From positions 620,001 to 684,000 of the forward strand of contig NZ_JAVDSH010000001.1 in the NCBI RefSeq assembly GCF_031455195.1: a DNA stretch of 64,000 nt. Direction: 5' to 3'. The stretch is from Arthrobacter nitroguajacolicus_D. GTDB lineage: Bacteria > Actinomycetota > Actinomycetes > Actinomycetales > Micrococcaceae. The notes under the pieces are model-generated. The model was not told where the DNA came from. It ran no database searches and saw only the letters and a list, made by a program, of their open reading frames with translations. The translations under genes and the position numbers were made by a program. How positions within the stretch are numbered: position 1 is the first letter of the stretch; the number at the start of each line of letters is the position of its first letter. Positions 36,145-45,900 of this stretch are shown one piece after another.

Positions 36145-37008
36145 CTATGCGGCTTTCATGGACTCCGCCAGTTTCTTGCGTGCAGCGCGGCGCTCAGCCT
36201 GGCGGCGGGGGTTGGGAACCGGTGCCGCCAGAAGGAGCTGCTGGGTGTAAGGATGCTGCGGGGTGGACGTCACCTGGGCGGAAGGCCCTTGCTCCACAAT
36301 GCCGCCGCGGTTCATGACGGCCACCCGTTGGCTGATGTGCCTGACGACGGCGAGGTCGTGGGTAATGAAGAGGTACGCCACGCCTGTTGATTCCTGGATT
36401 TCGCTGAAGAGCTCCAGCACCCGGGATTGTGTGGACAGGTCCAGGGCACTCACGGGTTCGTCACAGACAATCAGCTGGGGATCCCGTGACAGCGCCCGCG
36501 CAATGGCGATGCGTTGCCGTTGTCCGCCGGAGAATTCCCGTGCCAGCCGCCGGCCGGAGTCGGCAGGCAGGTGCACCCTTTCCAGGAGTTCACCCACTTT
36601 CCTTTCCGCCTCCGCTTTGGATGTTCCGGCCACCAGCAGTGGCTCCGTGAGGATGTCCCCCACCACCATGGCCGGGTTCAGGGAAGTGTACGGATCCTGG
36701 AAGACCACTTGGATGTCTTTGCTGAGTTGCCGACGCGCACGTTTGTCCACGCCGGAAATGACGCGGCCCTGGAACGTGATGGTGCCCTTGGTGACCGGGG
36801 CCAAACCCAGGACGGCTCGTCCCAGGGTGGATTTACCTGAGCCGGATTCACCCACCAGACCCACGGTTTCTCCGCGTCCTACAGTGAGCGAGACGCCGTC
36901 CAGGGCACGGAAGGGACGCCCGCGCCATGTCCTGGAGGGGTACTCCACCACCAGGTCTTCAATGGCCAGCAGGGCCGTTGATTCTGCGGATGCCAGGTGC
37001 TCGCTCAT
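36145..37008 (-). CDS. Oligopeptide-type ABC transporter ATP-binding protein (DppF-like)
   Basis: The 287-residue ATPase shows Walker A GESGSGKST, the ABC signature REFSGGQRQRIAIARAL and Walker B LIVCDEPVSALD, in the DppF/OppF subgroup. Its ATG overlaps the end of the permease-ATPase fusion gene by four bases. With the second ATPase domain carried by that fusion protein it forms the heterodimeric motor of the importer encoded at 36145-41378. The adjacent catabolic genes suggest glycoside rather than peptide transport. Confidence 0.92.
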   Translation of the reverse strand: MSEHLASAESTALLAIEDLVVEYPSRTWRGRPFRALDGVSLTVGRGETVGLVGESGSGKSTLGRAVLGLAPVTKGTITFQGRVISGVDKRARRQLSKDIQVVFQDPYTSLNPAMVVGDILTEPLLVAGTSKAEAERKVGELLERVHLPADSGRRLAREFSGGQRQRIAIARALSRDPQLIVCDEPVSALDLSTQSRVLELFSEIQESTGVAYLFITHDLAVVRHISQRVAVMNRGGIVEQGPSAQVTSTPQHPYTQQLLLAAPVPNPRRQAERRAARKKLAESMKAA

Positions 37009-38849
37009 GGCTGGGGCTCCTTCTGGAGTGCTGGGGTGACGGCTTCCCGGGAGGTGAAATCCATGGTCACGGCGTCGGAGGGCGTCGTGGACTCCAGTGA
37101 TGCCGCCAGGAGCTCCCGGGTGTACTCGTGGCTGGGATTGTCAAAGAGTTGATCCGCGCTGGACGTTTCAACAATGAGTCCCTGGCGCATGACTGCCACC
37201 CTGTCGGCCAGGTCTGCCACCACACCGAAGTTGTGGGTCACCAGGATGACTCCCATGTTGCCTTCAGATTGAAGTTCACGGATCAGGTCCAGGACTTCGG
37301 CTTGAACAGTCACATCCAGGGCCGTGGTGGGTTCATCGGCGATCAAGAGGTCGGGCTTGCAGCTGACCGCTCCGGCGATCAGGACGCGCTGCGCCATGCC
37401 GCCGGAGATCTGGTGCGGATAGGAGTCGAACACGCGCCGGGGGTTTGCGATTCCCACGCGTTCAAGGAGCGCCAAGGCCTCGGCTTTCGCGGCGGCCCGG
37501 GACAAACCCAGGTGGTGCCGCATGGGCTCGGTGAGCTGCGCGCCAACGCGGAAGGTGGGGTCGAGGTTGGACATGGGCTCCTGGGGGATGTACCCGATCC
37601 GCTTTCCGCGCAGGGCGTTCATTGCGCCGGAACCCAAGCCCCGCAGGTCCTTGCCATCAAAGGTCATGGTGGCGGCGGATGTCCGAGCGTTCACGGGTAG
37701 CAGTCCCAGGACAGAGAACGCTGTTTGGGACTTGCCGGAGCCGGACTCCCCCACGATTGCCAGGATTTCGCCTCGGCGCACCGACAGGTCAACACCATGC
37801 ACCACCGTGGTTTCTGAACCATCGGCCTGGGGGTAGCTCACTTTCAGGCCTTGGACCGCAAGCAGTGCTTTCTCGTCGGCCTTCCCAGCCTGTCCATCCA
37901 GAGCGGCCTCAACCAGAGCGGTACCGCCGTTGACCTGCGCAGGCTGGCGCCGCCGTCGGGCCTTTGATACCCGTGACCCGCCCTCCATTGCGTCACGCAG
38001 CGCGTTGCCCAGGAGGCTGAAGGCCGTCACTGTGCAAATGATGGCGATCGCGGGCCACAGCAGAAGCTGCGGACTGGTGTAGATGTTCTGGAAAGCGTCG
38101 CTAAGCATGCCTCCCCAGCTGGCCTGGTTTGCCGAGCCCAGGCCAAGGAAGTCCAGGCCGGCCTGGATGGCAACCGCTATTCCGGCCAACTGGGAGATCT
38201 GGATGATGGTGGGGGCGATCACCACCGGGAGAACGTGGCGGGCCATGATCCGGCCATCGCTGAGGCCGGAAACCCTTGCGGCGTCAACGTAGAGTTCCTC
38301 GCGGACAGCGATGACGGATGAGCGCACCAGCCTGAAAACCGCAGGAGCTATCAGCACGCCAAAAACTGTCATGGCCAGTTCGGTGCTGCGCCCGAACTGT
38401 GCAAGAACAACCAGCAGGACAACGATTGCCGGAGCGGCCATCAGCAGGCTGCTGAGCCAGTTCGCCACACCATCAAACCAGCCCTTGTAATACCCGGCGA
38501 TCAGGCCGGCGGGCAGGCCCAGGAGCACTGCCACACCGGCAACAATCAGGGAGCCCGTCAGGCTGGTGCGGCCGCCGTAGAGCAGTTGGGCGAAGACATC
38601 GCGTCCCACACCGTCCGTGCCCAGCGGGGAACCGGGTCCGGCCGGCGCCAGGGCGTTGGCGATCTGTGAGGCGGTCGGGCTTGCGGAGGTGAGCAATGGC
38701 GCCGCAATGCTCACCACTGCCACCAGCACCAGGTAAACGAAACAAGCCACAGCGATCGGATCTTTCAGAAGCCTCCGCACCACGCCGGCTCGAGGTGCTG
38801 CATTGGGGTTCACGGCCGGACCGCCGGCCTGGATGTTGGTCACAGTCAT
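37005..38849 (-). CDS. Fused ABC permease (DppC-like) and ATPase (DppD-like)
   Basis: Residues 1-295 form a DppC-type permease: an N-terminal helix, LGTDGVGRDVFAQLLYGGR, and the EAA-like loop VDAARVSGLSDGRIMARHVLPVV. Residues 325-614 form a DppD-type ATPase with Walker A GESGSGKS at 367-374, signature SGGMAQRVLIAGA and LLIADEPTTALDVT. The two are usually separate genes; the fusion fixes stoichiometry and is recurrent in some actinobacteria. Both ends overlap neighbours by four bases (ATGA), which supports one transcript with the partner permease and ATPase. Confidence 0.92.
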   Translation of the reverse strand: MTVTNIQAGGPAVNPNAAPRAGVVRRLLKDPIAVACFVYLVLVAVVSIAAPLLTSASPTASQIANALAPAGPGSPLGTDGVGRDVFAQLLYGGRTSLTGSLIVAGVAVLLGLPAGLIAGYYKGWFDGVANWLSSLLMAAPAIVVLLVVLAQFGRSTELAMTVFGVLIAPAVFRLVRSSVIAVREELYVDAARVSGLSDGRIMARHVLPVVIAPTIIQISQLAGIAVAIQAGLDFLGLGSANQASWGGMLSDAFQNIYTSPQLLLWPAIAIICTVTAFSLLGNALRDAMEGGSRVSKARRRRQPAQVNGGTALVEAALDGQAGKADEKALLAVQGLKVSYPQADGSETTVVHGVDLSVRRGEILAIVGESGSGKSQTAFSVLGLLPVNARTSAATMTFDGKDLRGLGSGAMNALRGKRIGYIPQEPMSNLDPTFRVGAQLTEPMRHHLGLSRAAAKAEALALLERVGIANPRRVFDSYPHQISGGMAQRVLIAGAVSCKPDLLIADEPTTALDVTVQAEVLDLIRELQSEGNMGVILVTHNFGVVADLADRVAVMRQGLIVETSSADQLFDNPSHEYTRELLAASLESTTPSDAVTMDFTSREAVTPALQKEPQP

Positions 38850-39787
38850 GATGCCCGTACTTTCGGATTGAGGAAGCCCAACAGGATGTCCACCAGGAGG
38901 TTTACGATGACCACCAGGACCACCATCACCACCACGACTCCCAGTACCACCGGCACGTCACCTTGGCCCGCGGCAGAGGCCGCGCGATTGCCGACACCTG
39001 TCAGGGCAAAAACCTTCTCAATAATCACGGCGCCGCCCAGCAGGGCGATGAACTGAAGTGACAGAACTGTCAGGGAAGCCGGGGCGGCATTCCGGAGTGC
39101 GTGTTTGATCAGGATGCTTCGTGAAGGGAGTCCCCTGCTGCGCAGGGTCCTGATGAAGTCCTTTTGAAGAACGTCGATCATGGAACCGCGCGTTTGGGTT
39201 GCCACGGTTCCGATTGCCCCGATGGCCAGGGCGAAGGCCGGGAGGGTGATGGAGGCCAACCACTGACCCGGATCATCGGACGGGCTGACGTATCCCAAGG
39301 CCGGGAACATCTTCAGTTGGACTGCGAAAACCAGGGAAAGGATGATTCCCACCAAAAAGTTGGGAACCGCGAAGGCGACGATGGAGATGGTCTGGAGAAC
39401 CTTGTCCAACCAGCCGCCGCGGACGGCTGCCACGACGCCCAGGGCGACACTGACCACTGCAGTGAGGACGACGGCGGCAATCACCACGGACAGCGACACC
39501 GGCAATGCTTGCCCAATGAGCTTGGTGACGGGCTGATTGCTCGCCCAAGACTTTCCAAGATCGCCGGTGATGGCCGATCCCAGCCAGTCGAAGTAACGGG
39601 TGAGGACCGATTGGTCCAGGCCGAGTTCAGCATTCTTGGCCGTTACTTGTGCAGGGGTCGCGTTGTTGCCCAGGATGCGGCGGGCGGGATCGGATCCCGC
39701 CAGCGCAGTGAGGAAAAAGGTCAGTGTGGAGACTGCGAAGACCAGGATGAGGCCGGCGCCGAGCCGGCGGAACAGGAACGTTATCAT
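38846..39787 (-). CDS. Oligopeptide-type ABC transporter permease (DppB-like)
   Basis: A 313-residue integral membrane protein with six predicted helices. It shows the DppB-type N-terminus (FLFRRLGAGLILVFAVSTLTFFL), the AGSDPARRILGNNATP segment and the EAA loop FIRTLRSRGLPSRSILIKHALRNA. It pairs with the permease half of the downstream fusion protein. The binding-protein gene lies 55 bases upstream. Confidence 0.92.
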   Translation of the reverse strand: MITFLFRRLGAGLILVFAVSTLTFFLTALAGSDPARRILGNNATPAQVTAKNAELGLDQSVLTRYFDWLGSAITGDLGKSWASNQPVTKLIGQALPVSLSVVIAAVVLTAVVSVALGVVAAVRGGWLDKVLQTISIVAFAVPNFLVGIILSLVFAVQLKMFPALGYVSPSDDPGQWLASITLPAFALAIGAIGTVATQTRGSMIDVLQKDFIRTLRSRGLPSRSILIKHALRNAAPASLTVLSLQFIALLGGAVIIEKVFALTGVGNRAASAAGQGDVPVVLGVVVVMVVLVVIVNLLVDILLGFLNPKVRAS

Positions 39788-39842
39788 GAGTGGCTCTCAG
39801 TGTGATGATGGACGTGATCGTTGCCAGCTCGGCGCCAGTGGA

Positions 39843-41378
39843 CTACTTGGCGGGGGCGAAGTTGTAGAGCGGCGGGACGGTGACGTTGGCTTGGCCGGAG
39901 GTCTTGACGTCCTTGGATGTTACGTAGGCACCTTCTTCGAAGTACCACGGCGCGAACCAGGCTTGGTCCACCACGTACTTGTTCAATTCACGCAGTGCAC
40001 TGTCCCGGCCGGCGTCGTCAGAGGTCCTTGCGGTGTCCAGCAGTTGCACAATCTTGGGATCGTTCACGTGGTACGGGTTGAACAAGGCATCCGGCGCCAC
40101 GGCCAACTGTGTGGAGTCCCACGCTCCGGCCGAGGTGAGGCTGAAGAAGTTCATGGGCCACTTTGCACCGATAATGCTTCCCACCACCTGGTCAGCAGTG
40201 ATCGGTTCGTAAGTGACCGTGATCCCGATTGCTGCCATGGCTTCGGTCATCGCAGCCTGCGCACCCGGGTACACGGGGGAGAAGTCAGGAAGCTTCATGG
40301 AAAAGCCTGACGCGTAACCGGCCTCGGCCATGAGCTTCTTGGCCTTTTCCACGTCGTAAGGATAGGTATTGTCGAGTGAGGCGTCGTAAGCCCCGGTGTT
40401 GGGCCCAAATATCTGGGCCGTCTTGGTGCCACGTCCATCGCCCAGGGTCTTCAGGATGGTATCGCGGTCCATCGCGTAGTTGATCGCCTGGCGTACACGG
40501 ACATCCCCCAAAGCCGGGGTGTTTTTGCCTTCCCGATCCCACAACCAGATCCCCTGAACTGAACCGTTGGTGTAGGAGACAACGTTCATTCCGGCGTCTT
40601 TTGCGCCTTTTGCGAGATCGTTGGTGGTTGCAGCCACGCCCTGGAGCTGGCCGGCGCGGAGGCCGTTCAATGCCGCGGCAGAGTTTTCGAGAAGCTTGAT
40701 ATCGACTTCGTTGTAGGGGTACGCATCCTTTTGCCAGTAGTTGGCATTCCGGGTGAAGACATATTTGTCTCCGGCGGTGCTCTTGCTCTGGTCAAGGACG
40801 TAGGGACCGGAGCCGATCGGGTTGGTCTTCAGGTCTGCGCTGTCCAGCGCCTTGGGGCTTGCCATGAATCCGCTGGACCGTCCCAGGCTTGCCAGGAGGG
40901 AGGGATCCGGATCCTTGAGCTTGAGGACCACGTGGGTGGCATCGGTAACTTCAACGGTGTCCAGGGCTTTCAGCGATGACCCGGCTTCGCCCTTGCCGGC
41001 CTTTGCCTTGAGCAGGTTGGCCTTGACGGCTTCTCCGTCCAAGGGTGTCTCGTCAGTGAACTTCACGTCGTCCCGCAGGGTAAGGGTGAGGTTCTTACGG
41101 GAATCGTCGTAGGACCACTGGGTTGCCACGTTGGGGACGGGCCCACCGTTCTCGTCCAGGTTCAGCAGGGAATCATAGACAGCTTGGTAGTAGTGGTTTT
41201 CAGGTCCTGCAGCAGGCATCTCGCCCGGTACGAACGATGTAGGAACCTGCACCACGCCCAGCGACAGCGAGCCGGTCTGGGAGGCAGCCGATCCGCCACT
41301 TTGGGCTCCGCTGCAGCCGGAAGCGGTGATCAGGATGGACACCGCCACTGCTGAGGTCAGGAAACTTCTTCTCTTCAT
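39843..41378 (-). CDS. ABC transporter substrate-binding lipoprotein (family 5)
   Basis: The 511-residue protein starts with a lipoprotein signal (KRRSFLTSAVAVSILITASGC), acylated Cys at about 24, and a Ser/Gly-rich linker. The family-5 fold follows with ATQWSYDDSRKNLTLTLRDDVKF, DPSLLASLG and NDPKIVQLLDTARTS blocks. The ATG at 41378 has GGAG five bases upstream and begins right at the signal peptide, so the longer frame from 41423 is rejected. It heads the minus-strand glycoside operon and presumably captures the substrate outside the cell. An operator-like site lies about 135 bases upstream. Confidence 0.9.
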   Translation of the reverse strand: MKRRSFLTSAVAVSILITASGCSGAQSGGSAASQTGSLSLGVVQVPTSFVPGEMPAAGPENHYYQAVYDSLLNLDENGGPVPNVATQWSYDDSRKNLTLTLRDDVKFTDETPLDGEAVKANLLKAKAGKGEAGSSLKALDTVEVTDATHVVLKLKDPDPSLLASLGRSSGFMASPKALDSADLKTNPIGSGPYVLDQSKSTAGDKYVFTRNANYWQKDAYPYNEVDIKLLENSAAALNGLRAGQLQGVAATTNDLAKGAKDAGMNVVSYTNGSVQGIWLWDREGKNTPALGDVRVRQAINYAMDRDTILKTLGDGRGTKTAQIFGPNTGAYDASLDNTYPYDVEKAKKLMAEAGYASGFSMKLPDFSPVYPGAQAAMTEAMAAIGITVTYEPITADQVVGSIIGAKWPMNFFSLTSAGAWDSTQLAVAPDALFNPYHVNDPKIVQLLDTARTSDDAGRDSALRELNKYVVDQAWFAPWYFEEGAYVTSKDVKTSGQANVTVPPLYNFAPAK

Positions 41379-41511
41379 GTCTGCTCCATTGGGACTGAGG
41401 ACCCCCAGGCTTCGCTTGATCACCTGATGATCCAGGCGGCGGCTGTCGGGGTAGAGGAAAGGGGGAACAACTAAACGGTGCTGGTTAGCTTTGCTCCTGC
41501 AACAGACTTTA

Positions 41512-41530
41512 GTTCCGTAGGAACATATGT
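41512..41530. promoter_or_regulatory. Operator-like site A, upstream of the ABC/glycoside operon
   Basis: The sequence GTTCCGTAGGAACATATGT contains a perfect palindrome (GTTCC-GTA-GGAAC) abutting ACATATGT, another palindrome. The pattern GTTCC-4N-GAACATATGT recurs exactly at 42869-42887 in front of the ROK gene. The two copies and their placement fit binding by the ROK regulator. Confidence 0.6.
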
Positions 41531-41565
41531 GTCAATAGTCACTTTAGCCGGTGATTGTTTGTTCG

Positions 41566-42864
41566 TCAGTGGCCCGCGGCCAAGCGGTGAAGGTTCGCTG
41601 CCTGCCCCAACGGCGATCCCTGCTCAATCCACAACCCCAGCGCGGACTGGGCGAAGAGTTGCTCTACGGCCATGAGGCTGGCCCCCACCACCCCTTCCTG
41701 GAAGTCCAGGGAGGCAGTGCGCAGGGTCAGCTTCTCCGTCGCCAGCTTGGTGCTCCGCCTCATCACGGTCTCGGCCAGGGCTTCGAACGCCTGCTCGCCA
41801 CTGCGGAGCATGCCGCCGCCCACCACCACCACGCCGGGGTTGATGAAGTTGACCAGGCTCGACACCGTTGCGCCTACCGTGCGCGCGCCGTCCACCACCG
41901 CACGCGAGGCCAGGCTGTCCCCCCGCGATGCGGCGATGCCGATGTCCTCGGGAGTGAGCTTTCCCCTTTCAGCCAATCGCGACGAGAGATACGGGCTGCT
42001 CGAGGCAACCGGCGTCAATTGCTGGACCAGGCCCCACCCGCCGGTTACTGCTTCCAGGCATCCTGTCTCGCCACATCGGCAGTTGAGGCCTGGATCGTCA
42101 CCGACCTTGACGTGCCCAATATCGCCGGCAGCACCCGTGTCGCCGCGATACACGGACCCTCCGGAAACCAGGCCGGAACCAATGCCCGTGCCCACCTTGA
42201 CGTAGAGGAGATCGCGCCGATCGGAAGGGTGTCCACGGTGCCACTCGCCTAGCGCCATGAGGTTGACATCGTTATCAACCCACACCGGGGCGTCGTAGCG
42301 TTCCCGCAGCCAGGAGCGGACGCTGAAACCATCCCAGCCCGGCATGATCGGCGGTGCCACCAGCTGTCCGGTACCAAAATTGACCGGCCCCGGGACTCCT
42401 ACACCGATTGACCAGGGCTGCGTCTTTGTCCGCTTGGCAAGCCGCTGAAACATGTCCTGCAGCTGGTCCATGGTGGCTTCCGGACCCTCCGAAATGTCCC
42501 AGTCGCGGTGCATCGCTGCAACCGGCGCGCCGTCCAGGTCCGACACGGCCGCCCTTATTTCGCCGGCACCCATCAGCCCTGCGTAAACATGCCCGGCGTC
42601 GGCCTTGAAGCGGAGCTGCCTGGGCGCGCGGCCACCACCGGAGGGCGCGAAATCACCGTCTTCAAGCAGCCCCACGGCCATCGCCTGCTGGACGCGCTGG
42701 GCCACCAGCTTCCTGCCCAACCCAGTGGCCTGCTCCAAGGCAGGGCGGGTCAACGCTTCCCCGGTCCTAACGAGGTTGACCAGCCGGGCATAGATGAATG
42801 CGTCCTGCGGGGACGGTTGGGTATTCACGGCGGCCTCCAGAGCTGCGACGGCTTGTTTCTCCAC
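41566..42864 (-). CDS. ROK-family transcriptional regulator
   Basis: The 432-residue protein has an N-terminal winged helix (about 15-75: FIYARLVNLVRTGEALTRPALEQATGLGRKLVAQRV) followed by a ROK sugar-kinase-like domain. The latter has a DNDVNLMALGEW active-site-like block and the zinc motif CRCGETGCLEA. Most such proteins repress sugar or glycoside genes and release on binding the sugar. The GTG at 42864, with AGGA upstream, is preferred over the frame from 42897. It sits between the two glycoside operons, and operator-like sites flank it on both sides, one only five bases before its start, suggesting autoregulation. Confidence 0.88.
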   Translation of the reverse strand: MEKQAVAALEAAVNTQPSPQDAFIYARLVNLVRTGEALTRPALEQATGLGRKLVAQRVQQAMAVGLLEDGDFAPSGGGRAPRQLRFKADAGHVYAGLMGAGEIRAAVSDLDGAPVAAMHRDWDISEGPEATMDQLQDMFQRLAKRTKTQPWSIGVGVPGPVNFGTGQLVAPPIMPGWDGFSVRSWLRERYDAPVWVDNDVNLMALGEWHRGHPSDRRDLLYVKVGTGIGSGLVSGGSVYRGDTGAAGDIGHVKVGDDPGLNCRCGETGCLEAVTGGWGLVQQLTPVASSSPYLSSRLAERGKLTPEDIGIAASRGDSLASRAVVDGARTVGATVSSLVNFINPGVVVVGGGMLRSGEQAFEALAETVMRRSTKLATEKLTLRTASLDFQEGVVGASLMAVEQLFAQSALGLWIEQGSPLGQAANLHRLAAGH

Positions 42865-42868
42865 TTTT

Positions 42869-42887
42869 GTTCCTGTAGAACATATGT
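42869..42887. promoter_or_regulatory. Operator-like site B, between ROK and GH106
   Basis: GTTCCTGTAGAACATATGT matches site A at 41512-41530 at 15 of 19 positions without gaps; all four differences fall in the central spacer. It overlaps the ribosome binding site of the ROK gene and lies 64 bases before the GH106 ATG, so it could control both directions. Confidence 0.6.
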
Positions 42888-42950
42888 TACATCTCACTTC
42901 CCAGGCAGGAAAGCATACGGCTTCTGCCTCAGAGCCTGGAGAACAACACT

Positions 42951-45900
42951 ATGTCCACGCCACCAGTTACCCGGCGCTCCTGGAGCGGAACCACCGGACC
43001 GGCGCCGCTGAACACCGATCCCGCTCCGTTGTTCGAACAATTCGTCACGCCCCCGGATGCTGCCCGCCCGCGGGCTTGGTGGCATTGGATGGACGGCAAT
43101 GTGAATGAAGACGGCATAGACGCCGACCTTGCGTGGCTGAAAGGGATAGGCGCAGGCGGCGTCCAGATGTTCTTCGGTTCTTTTGGGGCACCGGCATTGG
43201 TGGAACAGCCAGTGAAGTTCCTCTCCAAAGAATGGCAGTCAGCTGTGCGCAGGGCGGCATCGCAGACCAAGCGACTGGGCATGGAACTGTCAGTGGCAAC
43301 CTCAGCGGGCTGGAGTGCCACGGGTGGGCCATGGGTTGCACCGGAAGCCGGGATGAAGAAAGTGGTGTGGTCAACCACCGTCATCGAATCAGCGCACCTC
43401 CCCTGCCAACTGCCCACGCCACCCGCAGCCTCAGGCCCTTTCCAGGACGTCCCCTGCGCCGCAACGCGCCACGTCACGGCGGAAATACCGGACTTCTACA
43501 AGGACATCGCTGTCCTGGCCTTCCCCGCCAAGGAGGGCCACCGCTCCCTGATTCCCGCCTCCATCACGTGCAGCTCAACGGTGACAGGCGGTCCGGGCCT
43601 CGAAGACCTGGCTGACGGCACCTTCTGGCCACCGGTGGTGATCGATGCCAGCCCACGGATCACCATCACTGCTGACTACTCAGAGCCGGTGACCGTCACA
43701 TCTGCCCGTGTGGGACTCCCTGCGTTCGTCGGATTCGGCGGAGGTTCCCTCCCGGAGGCTGTGCTCGAAGCCAGCAATGACAACCAGGCGTTCTGGCCGG
43801 TGGCGGATTTCCAAGGAACCAAGGCTCCAGTCCGCTCCTTGTCATTCCCCGCACAAGAGGCCCGCTACTTCCGGCTGGTGATCACCACGCCCCCTTCAGG
43901 CAGCGCCCCCGTTGCCGCAGGCATCAAGCCCTTGACGTTTCCCAGTGCCGGCTCCGGCGTCAAAGTGTCGTGCTTCCAATTGTTCGGCGGCTCGCGGGTC
44001 TCCCGCGCTGAGGAGAAAGCCGGCTTCGCCCCCGTTGCTGACTACTACGCGCTGGAAGCTGAACCAGCCGACGTCCGGGAGGCCGTGCCCGTGGATGAGG
44101 TAGTGGACGTCACCGGCTACGTTAACGCCGACGGGATACTCAGCTGGGCTCCGCCGGCAGGACGTTGGACCGTGCTCAGGCTGGGCTATTCACTCACCGG
44201 ACATGTCAACGCCCCGGCAGCGGCGGAAGCAACCGGCTTGGAAGTGGACAAACTGGACGCCGGCCACGTAACGGATTATCTGCACACGTACCTCGGCTTT
44301 TTCCGGGACGCCCTGAGCGAAGAACCGGAGGCCCTGGCCGGGATCGATGCCCTCCTCAGCGACAGCATCGAGTCCGGGCCGCAGAACTGGACCCACAACA
44401 TGCTCAGCGAGTTTCAGACCCGTCGGGGGTACAGCCTCCTGCCATGGCTCCCGGCACTGACCGGAATCCTGATGGAAGGAACCCGGGAAAGTGACGCTTT
44501 CCTGTGGGACTTCCGGAGGACCATCTCCGAACTCCTCGCGGAAAACCATTACGGAACCATCGCATCAATCGCCGCCGGCCATGGAATGGATTACTACGCG
44601 GAGGCCCTGGAGGATCACCGGCCCCAGTTGGGTGACGACCTGGAGATGCGCTCGCATGCCGACGTTCCCATGGGAGCCATGTGGTGCTACCCGCCGGAGA
44701 GTGGACCGCGCCCAACCTTCGTGGCGGATCTCAGGGGTGCGGCCTCCGTTTCGCACGTCTACGGCAAGCCACGGACAGGCGCGGAGTCGATGACTGCCTT
44801 TGGACAGCCCTTCCGCTACACACCCGCCATCCTCAAGCCGATCGTGGACATGGAGTTTGCCCTGGGCGTGAACCTGATCAACATCCACACGTCCCCGCAT
44901 CAGCCCTCAGGTGTGGAGAAACCCGGAATCACCCTGGCGCCGTACCTGGGCCAGTCCTTCTCACGCAATGAAACCTGGGCGCATGCGGCAGGACCGTGGA
45001 TTGACTACCTGGCACGCTGCAGCCAGCTTCTGCAGCAAGGTACCTACGCTGCTGACATCGCCTATTTCTACGGCGAGGAGTCGCCGGTCACCGGGGTCTT
45101 CGGTGATGCCCCCGCAGAGGTCCCCCAGGGATATGGCTTTGACTTCATCAACCTCGATGGCCTCAGCAACCACATCACAGTGACACCTGCGGGTGCGCTC
45201 CTCAGCAGCGGTGGGACCCGCTACAAAGCCCTCTATTTGGGTGGCACCAGCCAGCGGATGACCCTGGCCATGCTGCGGCGTCTCCAGGAACTGCTCGACG
45301 GCGGCGCAACAGTGATCGGGAAACGACCGGAAGGATCGCCAAGCCATGGGGACGACGCCTTGGCGTGGCGGACAGCGGCGGACAAGATCTGGAACGGCGG
45401 TCACAGCCGGTTGCTGGATGGTGGGGACATCCATCACAGCAAGCTGCTGCCTGCGGCCCTGCAGGAACTCGGAATGACACCCGACTGGAGCTTCGACGCC
45501 GGCGAGGGACACTGCCTGCCGGCCATCCACAGGACCACTCCTTATGGGGAACTGTATTTCATCAGCAATCAACGGGAACGTCCCGAGAAAATCACCGCGA
45601 CCTTCCGTGCAAGCTCAGGCTCCGCAGAGCTCTGGGATGCCTGCCAGGTTTCGCGGACACCCCTTCCGTCACGCCACTCGGAAGGCCACACCTCAGTGGA
45701 CATCACCTTGCCCCCCTTCGGTTCCGCCTTTGTGCTGCTGCGGCCGGACGATTCCACCACCGCCAGCGGGGTTGTGTCCGGGGACACCCAGGCCCTCCAT
45801 GCGTCAGCGGGACTTCGGAGGACAGTACAACTTCAAGGACCGTGGGAACTGACCTTCCGTGACCTTGAGCGTGACCCGGGTTCGCTGACCCTTGATCGTG

